DNA of 64,000 nt from SXOA01 sp051004015 (GCA_051004015.1 JBPCKT010000002.1:1-64000), one strand, 5' to 3'. Counted from the stretch's first letter, positions 42,827-52,461 are shown. The notes: generated from the sequence alone by a model not told the origin. Translations and numbers: made by a program.

Positions 42827-44470
42827 ATGGCATTTCCCATGGCTACACATGCATTTCCCTCGCGTGACGTCCGAGCGCCCCGAACTTCGCAGCACCCTTT
42901 GGTCCGGCTCCTCAAATACCTGGCGAGCACGGTGCCAACCCTGCTGGTCCTCGCCGCGCTGGCCGGAATCGCCTGGGTAGGCCATCGCTTCGATTGGAAG
43001 CTGCCGAAATACTCCACGCTGTTTCAGCCCTCGGCAGGCGCCCCCACGGAAGCAGAATTTTGCGACGAACATGCCGTGGCGGAAGGGGACTGTATTGAGT
43101 GCCACCCCAAACTTGCTCCCAAGCCGAAGGACTTCGGCTGGTGTGCCGAACATGGCATCACTCAGTGCGTTTACCACCATCCCGAACTGGCGCAGCTCAA
43201 AACAACCTATGTCCCTACCCCCGCAGATTCCGCTCGAATTGCGACGGCACTCGCCGCGCGTCCCCGCCCGCTGAACAACAGCCGCTGCACGCTGCACCAG
43301 CGGCGGATTCAGTTTTCTTCGCAGGCGGCCATCGACAAAGCGGGCGTCGAGATCGCCGTGGCCCAGGAACAACCCATGGTCGAGTCGATTCCGGCAAACG
43401 GCCACGTCGCCTATCGCAACGGCAGTGTCGCTCACCTGGGTAGCCGCGTGGCGGGCAACGTGCTCCGCATCGAGCGGCAGGTGGGGGATGCCGTGCAGGC
43501 GGGCGATCTGCTGGCGACCGTGGACAGCGTGGAGGTGGGCAAGGCCAAGGAGGCGCTCGTCCAATCCATCGTTCGGGCGCGGGCGGATCGCGTCTCCTAC
43601 GACAACCTTTCCCAACTCCCGGAAGGAGCCATTGCCGGAAGCAAGATTCGAGCCGCCAAGACCGCCCTGGACGTGGCGGAAAGTGCGATCATCGCCGCTG
43701 AGCAGGTGCTCGCCAACCTTGGGCTACCCGTGGACCGACAAAGCCTTGGCGAAGGTTCCCCCAATCAATTGATGGCCCGGCTTCGTCTGCTGGGCCTGGA
43801 AGAACATACCTTTGAAACGCTGCTGGTCGCGCCCAGTTCCAACCTCTTCCCCGTCCGCGCCTCGCAGGCGGGAACGCTCGTGGAGGTGGACGCGGTCGCT
43901 GGGGAAGCCGTCGATTCGCAGTCGCGGATGTTCGTGATTGCCGACACGCGGAAAATGACCGGCATTCTGCAAGTCCCCGCGGAAGAAGCTTCCTATCTGC
44001 AAATCGGGCAGGCTGTCGAGTTTCAGCTCGACGGGGCCCGTGAGCGGAAGAAAGGATCCATCCGCTGGATCAGCCCGGAGATGGACCCCAAGACACGAAC
44101 CGTGCAAATCCGCACGGAGCTGGATAACGACGACGCACGGCTGCGGGCGAATGCCTTCGGCACGGGCCACATCCTGCTGCGGGAAGAACCCAGGGCCATT
44201 GTGGTGCCGGCGACCTCGCTGCAATGGGAAGGGGACTGTAACGTCGTCTTCGTGCGGACCCGCGATTATTTCCAGAAGGATGCCCCCAAGTTCTTCATCG
44301 TCCGCAAGGTCGTGCCAGGCGTCAAAACGGCTGACGGCGTGGAAATCATTTCCGGCGTGCTGCCGGGCGAAGTGGTGGCCGCGAAGGGGAGCGACGTCCT
44401 CCGCGCCGAATTGCTGAAGAGCAACCTGGGCGACGGGGAGTGCTGCGGAGCCCACGGCCACGCCCATTAA
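42827..44470 (+). CDS. Heavy-metal RND efflux periplasmic adaptor with Cys/His-rich N-terminal module
   Basis: A 547-residue membrane-fusion protein. A transmembrane anchor spans about 33-52. An unusual Cys/His module (about 77-122) carries FCDEHAVAEGDCIECHP (Cys79, His82, Cys89, Cys92, His93) and WCAEHGITQCVYHHPEL (Cys106, His109, Cys114, His117-118). The biotinyl-lipoyl and barrel domains follow (GRVAGNVLRIERQVGDAVQAG; then the C-terminal CusB/CzcB-type segment). It ends in CCGAHGHAH, a further metal-binding tail. The stop lies three bases before the RND pump start, so they are coupled. The substrate is unresolved between Cu/Ag and Zn/Co/Cd. Confidence 0.88.
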   Translation: MAFPMATHAFPSRDVRAPRTSQHPLVRLLKYLASTVPTLLVLAALAGIAWVGHRFDWKLPKYSTLFQPSAGAPTEAEFCDEHAVAEGDCIECHPKLAPKPKDFGWCAEHGITQCVYHHPELAQLKTTYVPTPADSARIATALAARPRPLNNSRCTLHQRRIQFSSQAAIDKAGVEIAVAQEQPMVESIPANGHVAYRNGSVAHLGSRVAGNVLRIERQVGDAVQAGDLLATVDSVEVGKAKEALVQSIVRARADRVSYDNLSQLPEGAIAGSKIRAAKTALDVAESAIIAAEQVLANLGLPVDRQSLGEGSPNQLMARLRLLGLEEHTFETLLVAPSSNLFPVRASQAGTLVEVDAVAGEAVDSQSRMFVIADTRKMTGILQVPAEEASYLQIGQAVEFQLDGARERKKGSIRWISPEMDPKTRTVQIRTELDNDDARLRANAFGTGHILLREEPRAIVVPATSLQWEGDCNVVFVRTRDYFQKDAPKFFIVRKVVPGVKTADGVEIISGVLPGEVVAAKGSDVLRAELLKSNLGDGECCGAHGHAH

Positions 44471-44473
44471 CCC

Positions 44474-47400
44474 ATGCTTAGCGGAATCATCCATCTGGCG
44501 CTGAAGTACCGGGGACTGGTGATCCTCGGGGCGCTCGTGATCGGCGCGATCGGGGTTGTCGCGCTGCAGAACCTGGATATTGACGCTTTCCCGGACACGA
44601 CCCCCGCCCAGGTGCAGGTCAACACGGTGGCTCCCGCCCTCGGCCCGGTCGAAGTGGAGCAGCAAATCACGATGCCCGTGGAGCAAGCGCTCAGCGGCAT
44701 GCCGCACCTGGAGGAGCTGCGGTCCATTTCCAAATTCGGCATTTCGCAGGTGGTGGTCACGTTTCGCGGCGGGACCGACATCTACTTCGCCCGCAACCAG
44801 ATCAACGAACGCCTGGCGAGCGTCAGCCTTCCCCCTGGCATCGCCCGCCCCCGCTTGGGGCCCGTTTCCACGGGGCTCGGCGAAGTGGTGCATTACAACC
44901 TGGCGCTCCGCGACGTCGATCTGTCGACCGCCGACCCCAAGCTCGTGGAAGAGAAACTCACGTATCTGCGCACCGTTCACGACTGGCAAATCCGCCCCCA
45001 GCTGCGAACGGTCCCCGGCGTTGCCGAAGTCAATACCTGGGGTGGGTTCGAACGCCAGTACCAGGTCCGCATCGATCCCCCGCGGCTATTGAAGTTCGAT
45101 CTGGACTTTGAGCAGGTCTGCCGCGCCGTGGAGGAAAACAATCGGAACATCGGGGGGGGAAACATCGTCCGCAACGACCAGATGCTGTTGGTGCAGGGGG
45201 TGGGCCGCACCAACACCCTGGAAGAGATCGGCGCGATTGTCATTTCCTCACGCGAGGGCGTGCCGATCCATGTGCGCGACGTGGCCGATGTGCAGATCGG
45301 CGCGGAAATTCGCCGCGGCGCGGTCACCGCCGAGGGGCGAGGGGAGGTGGTGCTCGGACTGGGCTTCATGTTGATGGGAGAAAACACGCATAAGGTTACC
45401 AAGGCCATCAACGCCAAACTGGAGGAGATCAAGCCGACGCTCCCCCGGGACGTGGAGCTGGTGACCGTCTACGATCGCAATGAGCTGGTCGATCTCGTCA
45501 TCGAAACCGTCAGGACGAACCTGTTTGAAGGGGGCTTGCTGGTCGTCGCCGTCCTGTTTCTGTTCCTGGGCAACTTGCGGGCCGCGCTGATTGTGGCGGT
45601 GGCCATTCCGCTGTCGCTGCTCTGCGCCTTCAGTGGCATGTTGCGATTTGGAATCTCCGCCAGCCTGCTCAGTTTGGGGGCGATTGACTTTGGGATGGTG
45701 GTCGATAGCTCGGTCGTGATGGTGGAGAATGGCATGCGGCACCTGGCTCACGGAGCGCCAGGCAAGACTCGCCTGGACTTGATCCGCGAAGCCGCCGTCG
45801 AAGTCCGCAAGCCGACGCTGTTCGGCGAGCTGATCATCATGATCGTATATTTGCCGATCTTGACCATGGAAGGGATCGAGGGACAACTCTTCCGGCCGAT
45901 GGCGCTGACGGTCATTTTCGCCCTGCTGGGGTCGATGATCCTCTCCATGACGCTGATGCCCGTGTTGGCCAGCCTGCTCCTGCCGAGGCGGATCAGCGAG
46001 CGTGAGCCCCTGCTGATGCGGCTGGCCCACGCGATTCACAATCCCGTGCTGAATGTCTGCATGCATCACAAATGGGCCGTGCTGGGGATTGCCGCCGGCG
46101 TGCTGGCCGTCGCCTTTGGGATGATCGCGCCCCATCTGGGGGCGGAGTTCGTCCCCCGCCTCTCCGAGGGGGCGCTAGTCATCGGCATAACCCGCCTGGC
46201 AGGGACCGACCTCGAGTCCAGCGTCCGCAACAACACGCAAATCGAAAAGGCGTTCCTCCGCGAGTTCCCTGATGAAATTCGACATATCTGGAGCCGCGCC
46301 GGGACCGCGGAGGTGGCCACTGATCCCATGGGAGTTGAGCTGACCGACATTTGCATCAGCCTGCACCCCAGAAGCCGCTGGACCAAGGCTGCCACGCAAG
46401 CTGAGCTCATCGTGGAGATGCAGAAAGTCCTCCGCAATATTCCGGGCCAAAGGTCCGGCTTCTCGCAGCCGATCGAGCATCGCATGAACGAGATGGTCAC
46501 TGGCAGCAGGGCGGACGTGGCGGTTAAGCTCTTTGGAGATGATTTCGACCAGCTCACCCGGAGCGCGGCGGAAATTCAGCGGGTGCTGACCCAGACTCGC
46601 GGCAGTGCGGACGTGAACGCGAGTCAGATTACCGGCCAGACCGTCCTGCAGATCAAGCTGCGGCAACCTGAATTGGGCCGGCATGGCATTTCCGCCAAAT
46701 CCGTCCTGGATGTTGTGGAGTCGCTCGGCAGCAAGCCCCTGGGAGACGTCACGGAAGGGCAGCTTCTCTTTCCGCTGGTGGCCCGGCTACCCGAGGCGTG
46801 GCGGACGGACCCGCAGAAAATCGGCTCGCTGCAAATCATTGCGCCCTCAGGGGACCGCGTTCCCCTATCTCGGCTGGCCGACATCGACCTGGTGGAAGGG
46901 CCTTCCACCATCAGCCGCGACTGGGGCCAAAGGCGAATCGATATCAGTTGCAACGTCCGCGGGCGGGACATGGTCAGCTTCGTGCAGGATGCACGGACCG
47001 CGGTCGATCAACAGGTTCAGCTCCCCGGCGGGCGGTATCACGTGACCTGGGGGGGACAGTTCGAGCACTACGAAAGCGCCCGCTGGCGGTTGTTCCTGGT
47101 GATCCCGGTGGCCATCCTGCTGATTTTCGGGCTGCTCTTTGCAACCTACGGGAACCTGGTGGACTCGCTGCGGGTCTTCACCGGCGTGCCACTGGGCTGG
47201 GTTGGCGGCATTTTTGCTCTCTGGCTGCGTGACATGCCGTTCTCCATCTCGGCCGCCATCGGCTTCATTGCCATGTCTGGCGTGGCGGTGCTGGACGACA
47301 TGATCCTCGTCTCCTACATCCGGCAGCTCCGCTCCCGCGGCCTCTCCCGCGACGAAGCGGTGCGGTTGGCCGCGGTGACGCGGCTCCGTCCGGTGCTCAT

Positions 47401-47728
47401 GACCACGCTAGTGGCCGCCTTGGGCTTCCTCCCCATGGCCCTCAGCGACGGCGTGGGAGCCGAAGTCCAGCGGCCGCTCGCCACGGTCGTGATCGGCGGC
47501 GTGATCAGCGCGATGATCATGTCCCTGCTGGTCATTCGCGTCTTGTATGTGATTGTCGACGGCGCTGCGGAAATGGCCCGGCATGTGTTGACCCGCTGGC
47601 TGGGCATTCCCGAAGAGGCCACGCATTGGATTTTTGGCCCGCGCTATCAAGAGGGGCAAGTCCTTGAGGGTGCCGAACCGGATGTCTTACAACCTGCCGA
47701 ACCTGAACGGGTGGAAATTAGTGTTTAG
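44474..47728 (+). CDS. Heavy-metal efflux RND permease (CusA/CzcA family)
   Basis: A 1084-residue inner-membrane proton antiporter with the duplicated RND architecture: one N-terminal helix, a large periplasmic loop, six helices, a second loop and six helices. GAIDFGMVVDSSVVMVEN is the HME-RND signature in helix 4, and the second half has GVAVLDDMILVSYIRQL. It should form a tripartite pump with the adaptor; no outer-membrane factor is in the window. Cu/Ag versus divalent-cation specificity cannot be read with confidence. Confidence 0.94.
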   Translation: MLSGIIHLALKYRGLVILGALVIGAIGVVALQNLDIDAFPDTTPAQVQVNTVAPALGPVEVEQQITMPVEQALSGMPHLEELRSISKFGISQVVVTFRGGTDIYFARNQINERLASVSLPPGIARPRLGPVSTGLGEVVHYNLALRDVDLSTADPKLVEEKLTYLRTVHDWQIRPQLRTVPGVAEVNTWGGFERQYQVRIDPPRLLKFDLDFEQVCRAVEENNRNIGGGNIVRNDQMLLVQGVGRTNTLEEIGAIVISSREGVPIHVRDVADVQIGAEIRRGAVTAEGRGEVVLGLGFMLMGENTHKVTKAINAKLEEIKPTLPRDVELVTVYDRNELVDLVIETVRTNLFEGGLLVVAVLFLFLGNLRAALIVAVAIPLSLLCAFSGMLRFGISASLLSLGAIDFGMVVDSSVVMVENGMRHLAHGAPGKTRLDLIREAAVEVRKPTLFGELIIMIVYLPILTMEGIEGQLFRPMALTVIFALLGSMILSMTLMPVLASLLLPRRISEREPLLMRLAHAIHNPVLNVCMHHKWAVLGIAAGVLAVAFGMIAPHLGAEFVPRLSEGALVIGITRLAGTDLESSVRNNTQIEKAFLREFPDEIRHIWSRAGTAEVATDPMGVELTDICISLHPRSRWTKAATQAELIVEMQKVLRNIPGQRSGFSQPIEHRMNEMVTGSRADVAVKLFGDDFDQLTRSAAEIQRVLTQTRGSADVNASQITGQTVLQIKLRQPELGRHGISAKSVLDVVESLGSKPLGDVTEGQLLFPLVARLPEAWRTDPQKIGSLQIIAPSGDRVPLSRLADIDLVEGPSTISRDWGQRRIDISCNVRGRDMVSFVQDARTAVDQQVQLPGGRYHVTWGGQFEHYESARWRLFLVIPVAILLIFGLLFATYGNLVDSLRVFTGVPLGWVGGIFALWLRDMPFSISAAIGFIAMSGVAVLDDMILVSYIRQLRSRGLSRDEAVRLAAVTRLRPVLMTTLVAALGFLPMALSDGVGAEVQRPLATVVIGGVISAMIMSLLVIRVLYVIVDGAAEMARHVLTRWLGIPEEATHWIFGPRYQEGQVLEGAEPDVLQPAEPERVEISV

Positions 47729-47756
47729 CGTTATGTTCTCACGAAGGAGCCAGAAA

Positions 47757-48113
47757 ATGAAGTTGAACTCCCTGTCGATTGCCGCACTCTGTCTGGCGGT
47801 GACGCTGAGCCTGGGGTGCGGCGGCGAAAAACCCGCAGCCGAGCATGGCCATGAACACTCGGAAACAACCCACGCACATGACGACGGCCACGAGCATGGC
47901 GTCTGGTGGTGCGCCGAACACGGCGTTCCCGAAAATGCCTGCGGCCAGTGCGATTCCAAGCTGGCCGCCGACTTTCAGAAGAAGGGGGACTGGTGCAAAC
48001 AGCACGACCGCCCCGACTCCCAATGCTTCCTCTGCCACCCCGATCTGGAAGCCAAATTCGCCCAGCAATACGAGGCCAAAGAAGGCAAAAAGCCGCCGAA
48101 GCCAAAAGGGTAG
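47757..48113 (+). CDS. Lipoprotein with tandem Cys/His metal-binding motif
   Basis: A 118-residue lipoprotein with lipobox LSLGC (Cys21). A His-rich stretch (about 30-48) precedes two motif units: WCAEHGVPENACGQCDSKL (Cys52, His55, Cys62, Cys65) and WCKQHDRPDSQCFLCHPDL (Cys80, His83, Cys90, Cys93, His94). These match the paired units in the adaptor. AAGGAG lies nine bases before the ATG. It probably binds the exported metal in the periplasm; no known family name is assigned. Confidence 0.82.
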   Translation: MKLNSLSIAALCLAVTLSLGCGGEKPAAEHGHEHSETTHAHDDGHEHGVWWCAEHGVPENACGQCDSKLAADFQKKGDWCKQHDRPDSQCFLCHPDLEAKFAQQYEAKEGKKPPKPKG

Positions 48114-48509
48114 AGGATTTCGGAGTCGGACGCCTCCGCACTCGACGAAGTCCCTGGCAAACTACGGCGCGGAGCCGCCGATAGGTGAGAGTTTTAGGGA
48201 TTCCCCGGTCAGGTGTCTTTGTTTTGCCGTAAGTCTTGATAAAATAAAAGAATAGATGCTTTACGCCCGCCCGACGGGGGTGTAACCTTTTCTCGTCTGG
48301 TCTCATTTGGTTTTTCGGTTTCCTGCATCCTCGCTCGTCTGCGGACCGATCGGCAGGCGGGGTAGCGCCCGATGGTTGAGGATGCTGATGATTCACCGGC
48401 AGGAGCGCGGCCGGCATCCGGGGAGAACGTTGACCGTGATGCGATTCACAGACCCGCGGGGATTCCCCCGCGCGGCGGCGGAATTGGCACGGAGTCCAGC
48501 TCTCGCGAT
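48114..48509. other. Intergenic region before the Ser/Thr kinase gene
   Basis: An AT-rich segment (TTGATAAAATAAAAGAATAG, near 48236) may hold a promoter, but spacing to a -10 is unclear. An in-frame ATG at 48372 could extend the kinase by 46 residues; those residues are not family-like. Otherwise nothing is recognised. Confidence 0.4.
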
Positions 48510-50270
48510 ATGGCAAAACTAAGCGCCGAAAACTTCATCGACTACGTGGAGCGGAGCAGGCTGGTCGAGGACGACCAGTTGCAGAAGTCGCTCGACGCCC
48601 TCAAAGCAAAGCACGGGGGAGCGCTGCCGGAAGATTCGGACGTGGTTGCCAATCACCTCATCAACGCCGGCCTGATCACTCAGTGGCACGCCGATAAGAT
48701 GCAAGACCGCAAGTACAAGGGCTTCCGCCTCGGCAAGTACAAGCTGCTGCGGCTTATTGGCACCGGGGGCATGAGCAGCGTTTACCTGGCCGAACACGTG
48801 CTCATGAAACAGAAGCGGGCAGTCAAGGTGCTGCCCAAGTCACGGGTGAATGACTCGTCCTACCTGGCCCGGTTCCACTTGGAAGCTCAGGCCACGGCGT
48901 CGCTCGACCATCCGAACATCGTGCGGGCCTACGACGTCGATAACGACGGCGAGCAGCACTTTCTGGTGATGGAATACATCGACGGCAAGGACCTGCAGAA
49001 CATCGTCAAGCAGGAAGGCCCGCTGCCGCTGGAGTTGGCCTGCAACTACATCGCTCAGACTGCCGGGGGGATGGCCTACGCCCACGCCAACAACCTCATC
49101 CACCGCGATATCAAGCCGGCCAACCTGCTGATTGACGACAAGGGCATAGTTCGCATTCTCGATCTCGGCTTGGCGCTCTATTCGGATGGCGCCAAGGCGT
49201 CGCTAACTATCGCGCATAACGAGAACGTGCTGGGGACCGCCGACTATCTTTCTCCCGAGCAAGCGGTCAACAGCCATAAGGTGGACCTGCGAACGGACAT
49301 CTACAGCTTGGGCTGCACGCTTTATTTCCTGTTGACCGGACATCCGCCGTTCACGGACGGCTCGTTGGCCCAGCGAATCATGAAGCATCAGAACACGATG
49401 CCCGAGGACGTCCGCAAGGACCGGCCCGAGTGTCCGCGCGACCTCGTGGACATCTGCGTCAAGATGATGCAGAAGAAAGCGGACAAGCGATATCAGAATA
49501 TGCAGCAGGTGGCCAAAGCCCTGGAGACCTGGCTGGTCAACCATAGCTATAAGTTCGAGCCCGGCAGCGACGACGCCGCGATGAAGGCGGCGGCCCTCAA
49601 TGCCGGAGTGCGGGTGATGGCCCGCGCGGGGGGCGGCTCTTCCGGCGGATACGGCATCATCGGTGGAGGAAGCGCAGGAGGCGGCAGTGCGGGCGGCGGA
49701 AGTAAATCGGGTTCCAGCGGCAGTCACAAGCGGCTGGTCAGCGGCAAGCGGGACGACACGGCCGACGCCGCTCGGGAGGCGACGCAAAAGGGAATCGACG
49801 CGAAAAAGCGGAGTTCCGATTCCAGCCGCGGCAAAGTGCCCATCAAGGGGGAAAAGTCGCTGCCCGTCGCCAAAGCCATCGGAGGTCCGACCAAGCCCAG
49901 CGATGGCGGTTCGGACAAGGCCATGATTTTCCCCAAGCTGAACACCGGCGCGGCCAGCGGTAACACTCCCAGCGGCGGCACGAAGAAAGTCGAGCCGGCC
50001 AGCGTGCCGAGCGGCAGCGGCAAGATGCCGATCCCGCTGCCGCAGCCAACCAACGAGCTGGGAAAGCCGCTTGCAGCGGGGAGAGCCAAGGCCAAGGCAA
50101 AGGGGATTCCCCCTTGGTTCTGGATCGCCGCCGCCGCGGTGGTCTTAGTGCTGCTGGCGGTCATTGCGTATTTGGTCGTGCAGAAAAATACGACCCCTGC
50201 GAAGCGTTCGACTCTGGACACCAGCGGACTGGAACTGCGGCTTCCAACGACCGGCGCGGCAGCGACGTAA
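48510..50270 (+). CDS. Membrane Ser/Thr protein kinase
   Basis: A 586-residue eukaryotic-type kinase. A planctomycete-style N-terminal segment (NHLINAGLITQWHADKM) precedes the kinase domain (about 76-345): glycine loop IGTGGMSSVYLA (83-94), catalytic Lys106 in RAVKVL, HRDIKPANLL with His198-Asp200, DLG (218-220) in place of DFG, and GTADYLSPEQA. A Gly/Ser/Lys-rich linker leads to one transmembrane helix (about 545-568). No PASTA or WD40 sensor is present. It may phosphorylate the FHA proteins in this window, which is inference. Convergent with nadA. Confidence 0.92.
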   Translation: MAKLSAENFIDYVERSRLVEDDQLQKSLDALKAKHGGALPEDSDVVANHLINAGLITQWHADKMQDRKYKGFRLGKYKLLRLIGTGGMSSVYLAEHVLMKQKRAVKVLPKSRVNDSSYLARFHLEAQATASLDHPNIVRAYDVDNDGEQHFLVMEYIDGKDLQNIVKQEGPLPLELACNYIAQTAGGMAYAHANNLIHRDIKPANLLIDDKGIVRILDLGLALYSDGAKASLTIAHNENVLGTADYLSPEQAVNSHKVDLRTDIYSLGCTLYFLLTGHPPFTDGSLAQRIMKHQNTMPEDVRKDRPECPRDLVDICVKMMQKKADKRYQNMQQVAKALETWLVNHSYKFEPGSDDAAMKAAALNAGVRVMARAGGGSSGGYGIIGGGSAGGGSAGGGSKSGSSGSHKRLVSGKRDDTADAAREATQKGIDAKKRSSDSSRGKVPIKGEKSLPVAKAIGGPTKPSDGGSDKAMIFPKLNTGAASGNTPSGGTKKVEPASVPSGSGKMPIPLPQPTNELGKPLAAGRAKAKAKGIPPWFWIAAAAVVLVLLAVIAYLVVQKNTTPAKRSTLDTSGLELRLPTTGAAAT

Positions 50271-50280
50271 TAGGGCCGCG

Positions 50281-51417
50281 TTACTTCACTTCCAGCATCC
50301 GCTCCAGCGCCGCCAGGCTTTGCTGCGCGGTCAACTCATCAACCTTGATGGCGTTGACCGGGTCTCCCGCCGCCAGGCTTTCCAGGGCCCAGCAAAGATG
50401 GGCCAGGTCAATGCGGTACATTGTCGCGCACATGCAGACGACGGGAGACAGGAAATGAATCTCCTGGTCCGGGTGCTCCTTCTTCAGCCGATTGACCAGG
50501 TGCAGCTCCGTGCCAATGGCCCACTTGGTCCCGGGCGGAGCTTCTTCCACCGTCTTCATGATCTTGCTGGTGGAGCCGCTGACGTCGGCCAGGTCGTTAA
50601 CTTCCTGAGGACATTCGGGGTGGACAAGAATCTTGATGCCAGGGAACTTCTTGCGAAACTGCTCGACGTGCTCCTTGCGAAACATCTGATGCACGCTGCA
50701 GTGCCCTTTCCATAACACCACTTTGCTATTCGTGATGGCCTCCGCCGTGTTGCCGCCCAGCTCATCCGCGTAGGGGTCGAAGACCGGCATCTGTTCGTTG
50801 GAGATCCCCATTTTTAAGGCCGTGTTCCGTCCTAAATGTTGGTCCGGAAAGAAGAAGACGCGGCTCGTCCGTTGGAAGGACCATTCGAGAACGGCTTTAG
50901 CGTTGCTGCTGGTGCAGACGATGCCGCCGTGCCGGCCGCAGAATGCTTTGAGGCTGGCGGCCGAGTTGATGTAGGTGACCGGCGTGATGTCCTTGGTGTC
51001 GATGACTTCGCCCAGATCGGCCCAAGCCCCCTCCACCTGGTCGATCGCGGCCATGTCCGCCATCGAGCACCCCGCGGCCATGTCCGGCAGGATGACCGTC
51101 ACCCGCTCGCCGCCGCGCTCCGCCAGCTTCTCCGGGCGGTTGGCCAAGATATCCGCGGTTTCCGCCATGAAATGCACGCCGCAAAAGACAATGAACCGGC
51201 AATCGCGGCTGCTGGCGGCCATCTGGCTGAGCTGATAGCTGTCACCCCGCAAATCGCTATGGGCGATTACCTCATCTTGTTGATAATGGTGCCCCAGGAT
51301 CATCAGGCGGCTCCCCATGTCGCGGCGAACCGCCTCAATCCGCTCGGCCAACACCTCGTTGGAGAGCGACTTGTACGGCTTGAGTTCCAGGGCAGGGGGG
51401 GGAGTGAGGGTGAGCAT
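50281..51417 (-). CDS. nadA: Quinolinate synthase A
   Basis: A 378-residue [4Fe-4S] enzyme that condenses iminoaspartate with dihydroxyacetone phosphate in NAD synthesis. LGHHYQQDEVIAHSDLRGDS, CGVHFMAETADIL, TYINSAASLKAFCGRHGG, and HPECPQEVNDLADVSGSTS are diagnostic and carry the cluster cysteines. The length is of the longer NadA group. nadB and nadC are not adjacent. The gap upstream holds a perfect 24-base-pair hairpin. Confidence 0.96.
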   Translation of the reverse strand: MLTLTPPPALELKPYKSLSNEVLAERIEAVRRDMGSRLMILGHHYQQDEVIAHSDLRGDSYQLSQMAASSRDCRFIVFCGVHFMAETADILANRPEKLAERGGERVTVILPDMAAGCSMADMAAIDQVEGAWADLGEVIDTKDITPVTYINSAASLKAFCGRHGGIVCTSSNAKAVLEWSFQRTSRVFFFPDQHLGRNTALKMGISNEQMPVFDPYADELGGNTAEAITNSKVVLWKGHCSVHQMFRKEHVEQFRKKFPGIKILVHPECPQEVNDLADVSGSTSKIMKTVEEAPPGTKWAIGTELHLVNRLKKEHPDQEIHFLSPVVCMCATMYRIDLAHLCWALESLAAGDPVNAIKVDELTAQQSLAALERMLEVK

Positions 51418-51456
51418 GGGAATCTCGCAAGGTGTTTGTGTCGATAGTCAATTATA

Positions 51457-51513
51457 GGGTGGTGAGTGGTGAGTGGTGAGTGGTATTTACTCACCACTCA
51501 CCACTCACCACCC
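51457..51513. repeat. Perfect 24-base-pair hairpin made of GGTGAGT units
   Basis: The left arm (51457-51480) is three-fold tandem GGTGAGT-type and the right arm (51490-51513) is its exact complement, with a nine-base loop TGGTATTTA. It lies in the divergent gap between nadA and the 51524 gene, ending 10 bases before that ATG. Confidence 0.92.
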
Positions 51514-51523
51514 ACTCCGTCCC

Positions 51524-52213
51524 ATGGAAACTTCCCTCCACCGCCAGCTCAAAGCGATCTACGCCGGCGAGGAGGCGCGGACCGAGGAGCGGTTGGACGG
51601 CTTTCGTATCGACGCCATCCGCGGAAAGCAGCTCATTGAGATTCAGCACGGCTCGCTCGCGGCGATTCGCACCAAAATCAGCCGGCTGCTCGAGAAGCAC
51701 CGCGTGCTCATCGTCAAGCCGCTCATCCTGCAAAAGACGCTGGTCCGGTTGGATGCCAAGGGAGGCTCCGTCCTTAGCCGCCGGCGCAGCCCCAAGGTCG
51801 AGAGCGTGCTGAGCTTGTTCGATGAGCTGATCTACTTCACCCGCGTCTTCCCGCACCGCAACCTGGTTCTGGAAACGCCGCTGGTGGAAGTCGAAGAACT
51901 CCGCTATCCCGGCCACGGCCGCCGCCGCCGCTGGCGGGAAAACGACTTCCTGGTCGAAGACCAGCGGCTGGTCGCCATTCACCAGACCCACCGCTTCAAA
52001 ACCAATCAGGACCTCCTCGCTCTACTGCCACCGACGCTCCCCCAGCCCTTCCACACCGGCCACTTGGCCCTGGGTCTCGACGTCCGGCGGTGGATCGCCC
52101 AGCGGATCGCCTACGTCCTGCGGAAATGCGGTGCGGCGACCGAATGCGGCAAGGCCGGAAATGCCCGGCTCTATGAACTGGTCCCGCCGCCGGCCAAGAA
52201 GAAGCGGGCGTGA
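51524..52213 (+). CDS. Hypothetical protein with PD-(D/E)XK-like signature
   Basis: A 229-residue soluble protein. The N-terminal region EERLDGFRIDAIRGKQLIEIQ has Asp30 and Glu39-x-Gln41 spaced like a D-(E)xQ variant of a nuclease core, followed by GSLAAIRTKISRLLEKHRVLIVKPL. Later sections are ELIYFTRVFPHRNLVLE and a basic RRRRW stretch. Similarity to CoiA-type restriction-fold proteins is a pattern impression, not a database result. The ATG at 51524 is immediately downstream of a hairpin, and its stop lies four bases before another repeat. Confidence 0.7.
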   Translation: METSLHRQLKAIYAGEEARTEERLDGFRIDAIRGKQLIEIQHGSLAAIRTKISRLLEKHRVLIVKPLILQKTLVRLDAKGGSVLSRRRSPKVESVLSLFDELIYFTRVFPHRNLVLETPLVEVEELRYPGHGRRRRWRENDFLVEDQRLVAIHQTHRFKTNQDLLALLPPTLPQPFHTGHLALGLDVRRWIAQRIAYVLRKCGAATECGKAGNARLYELVPPPAKKKRA

Positions 52214-52217
52214 TGGT

Positions 52218-52295
52218 GGGGTCGGGAAGGGTTTTCGCGGACGGGAAAGCTGTGATTTGCGTGCGACGACAGCCGCGAAAACTCTTCCCGACCCC
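52218..52295. repeat. 78-base inverted-repeat element, copy A
   Basis: Arms of 23 bases beginning GGGGTCGGGAAGGGTTTTCG and complementary except for one position, which is a G-T pair. Inner spacer 32 bases. It starts four bases after the stop of the 51524 gene. Copy B is at 53502-53578 with the same G-T position. Confidence 0.9.
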
Positions 52296-52461
52296 GTTGG
52301 CCTGGCTGGCCAGCTCACGCGGGTCGGTCCAAGAGTCTTGAGAATGCAAATACCCGGCGGAATGGGACTCGAGTTATCATTAGGCGTGCATTGCCGTTTC
52401 TGTCAACAACAACCTCGGCAAGCGGCACCAGCAGGTGAGCTTGGTCATTCAGTTCAAGACG

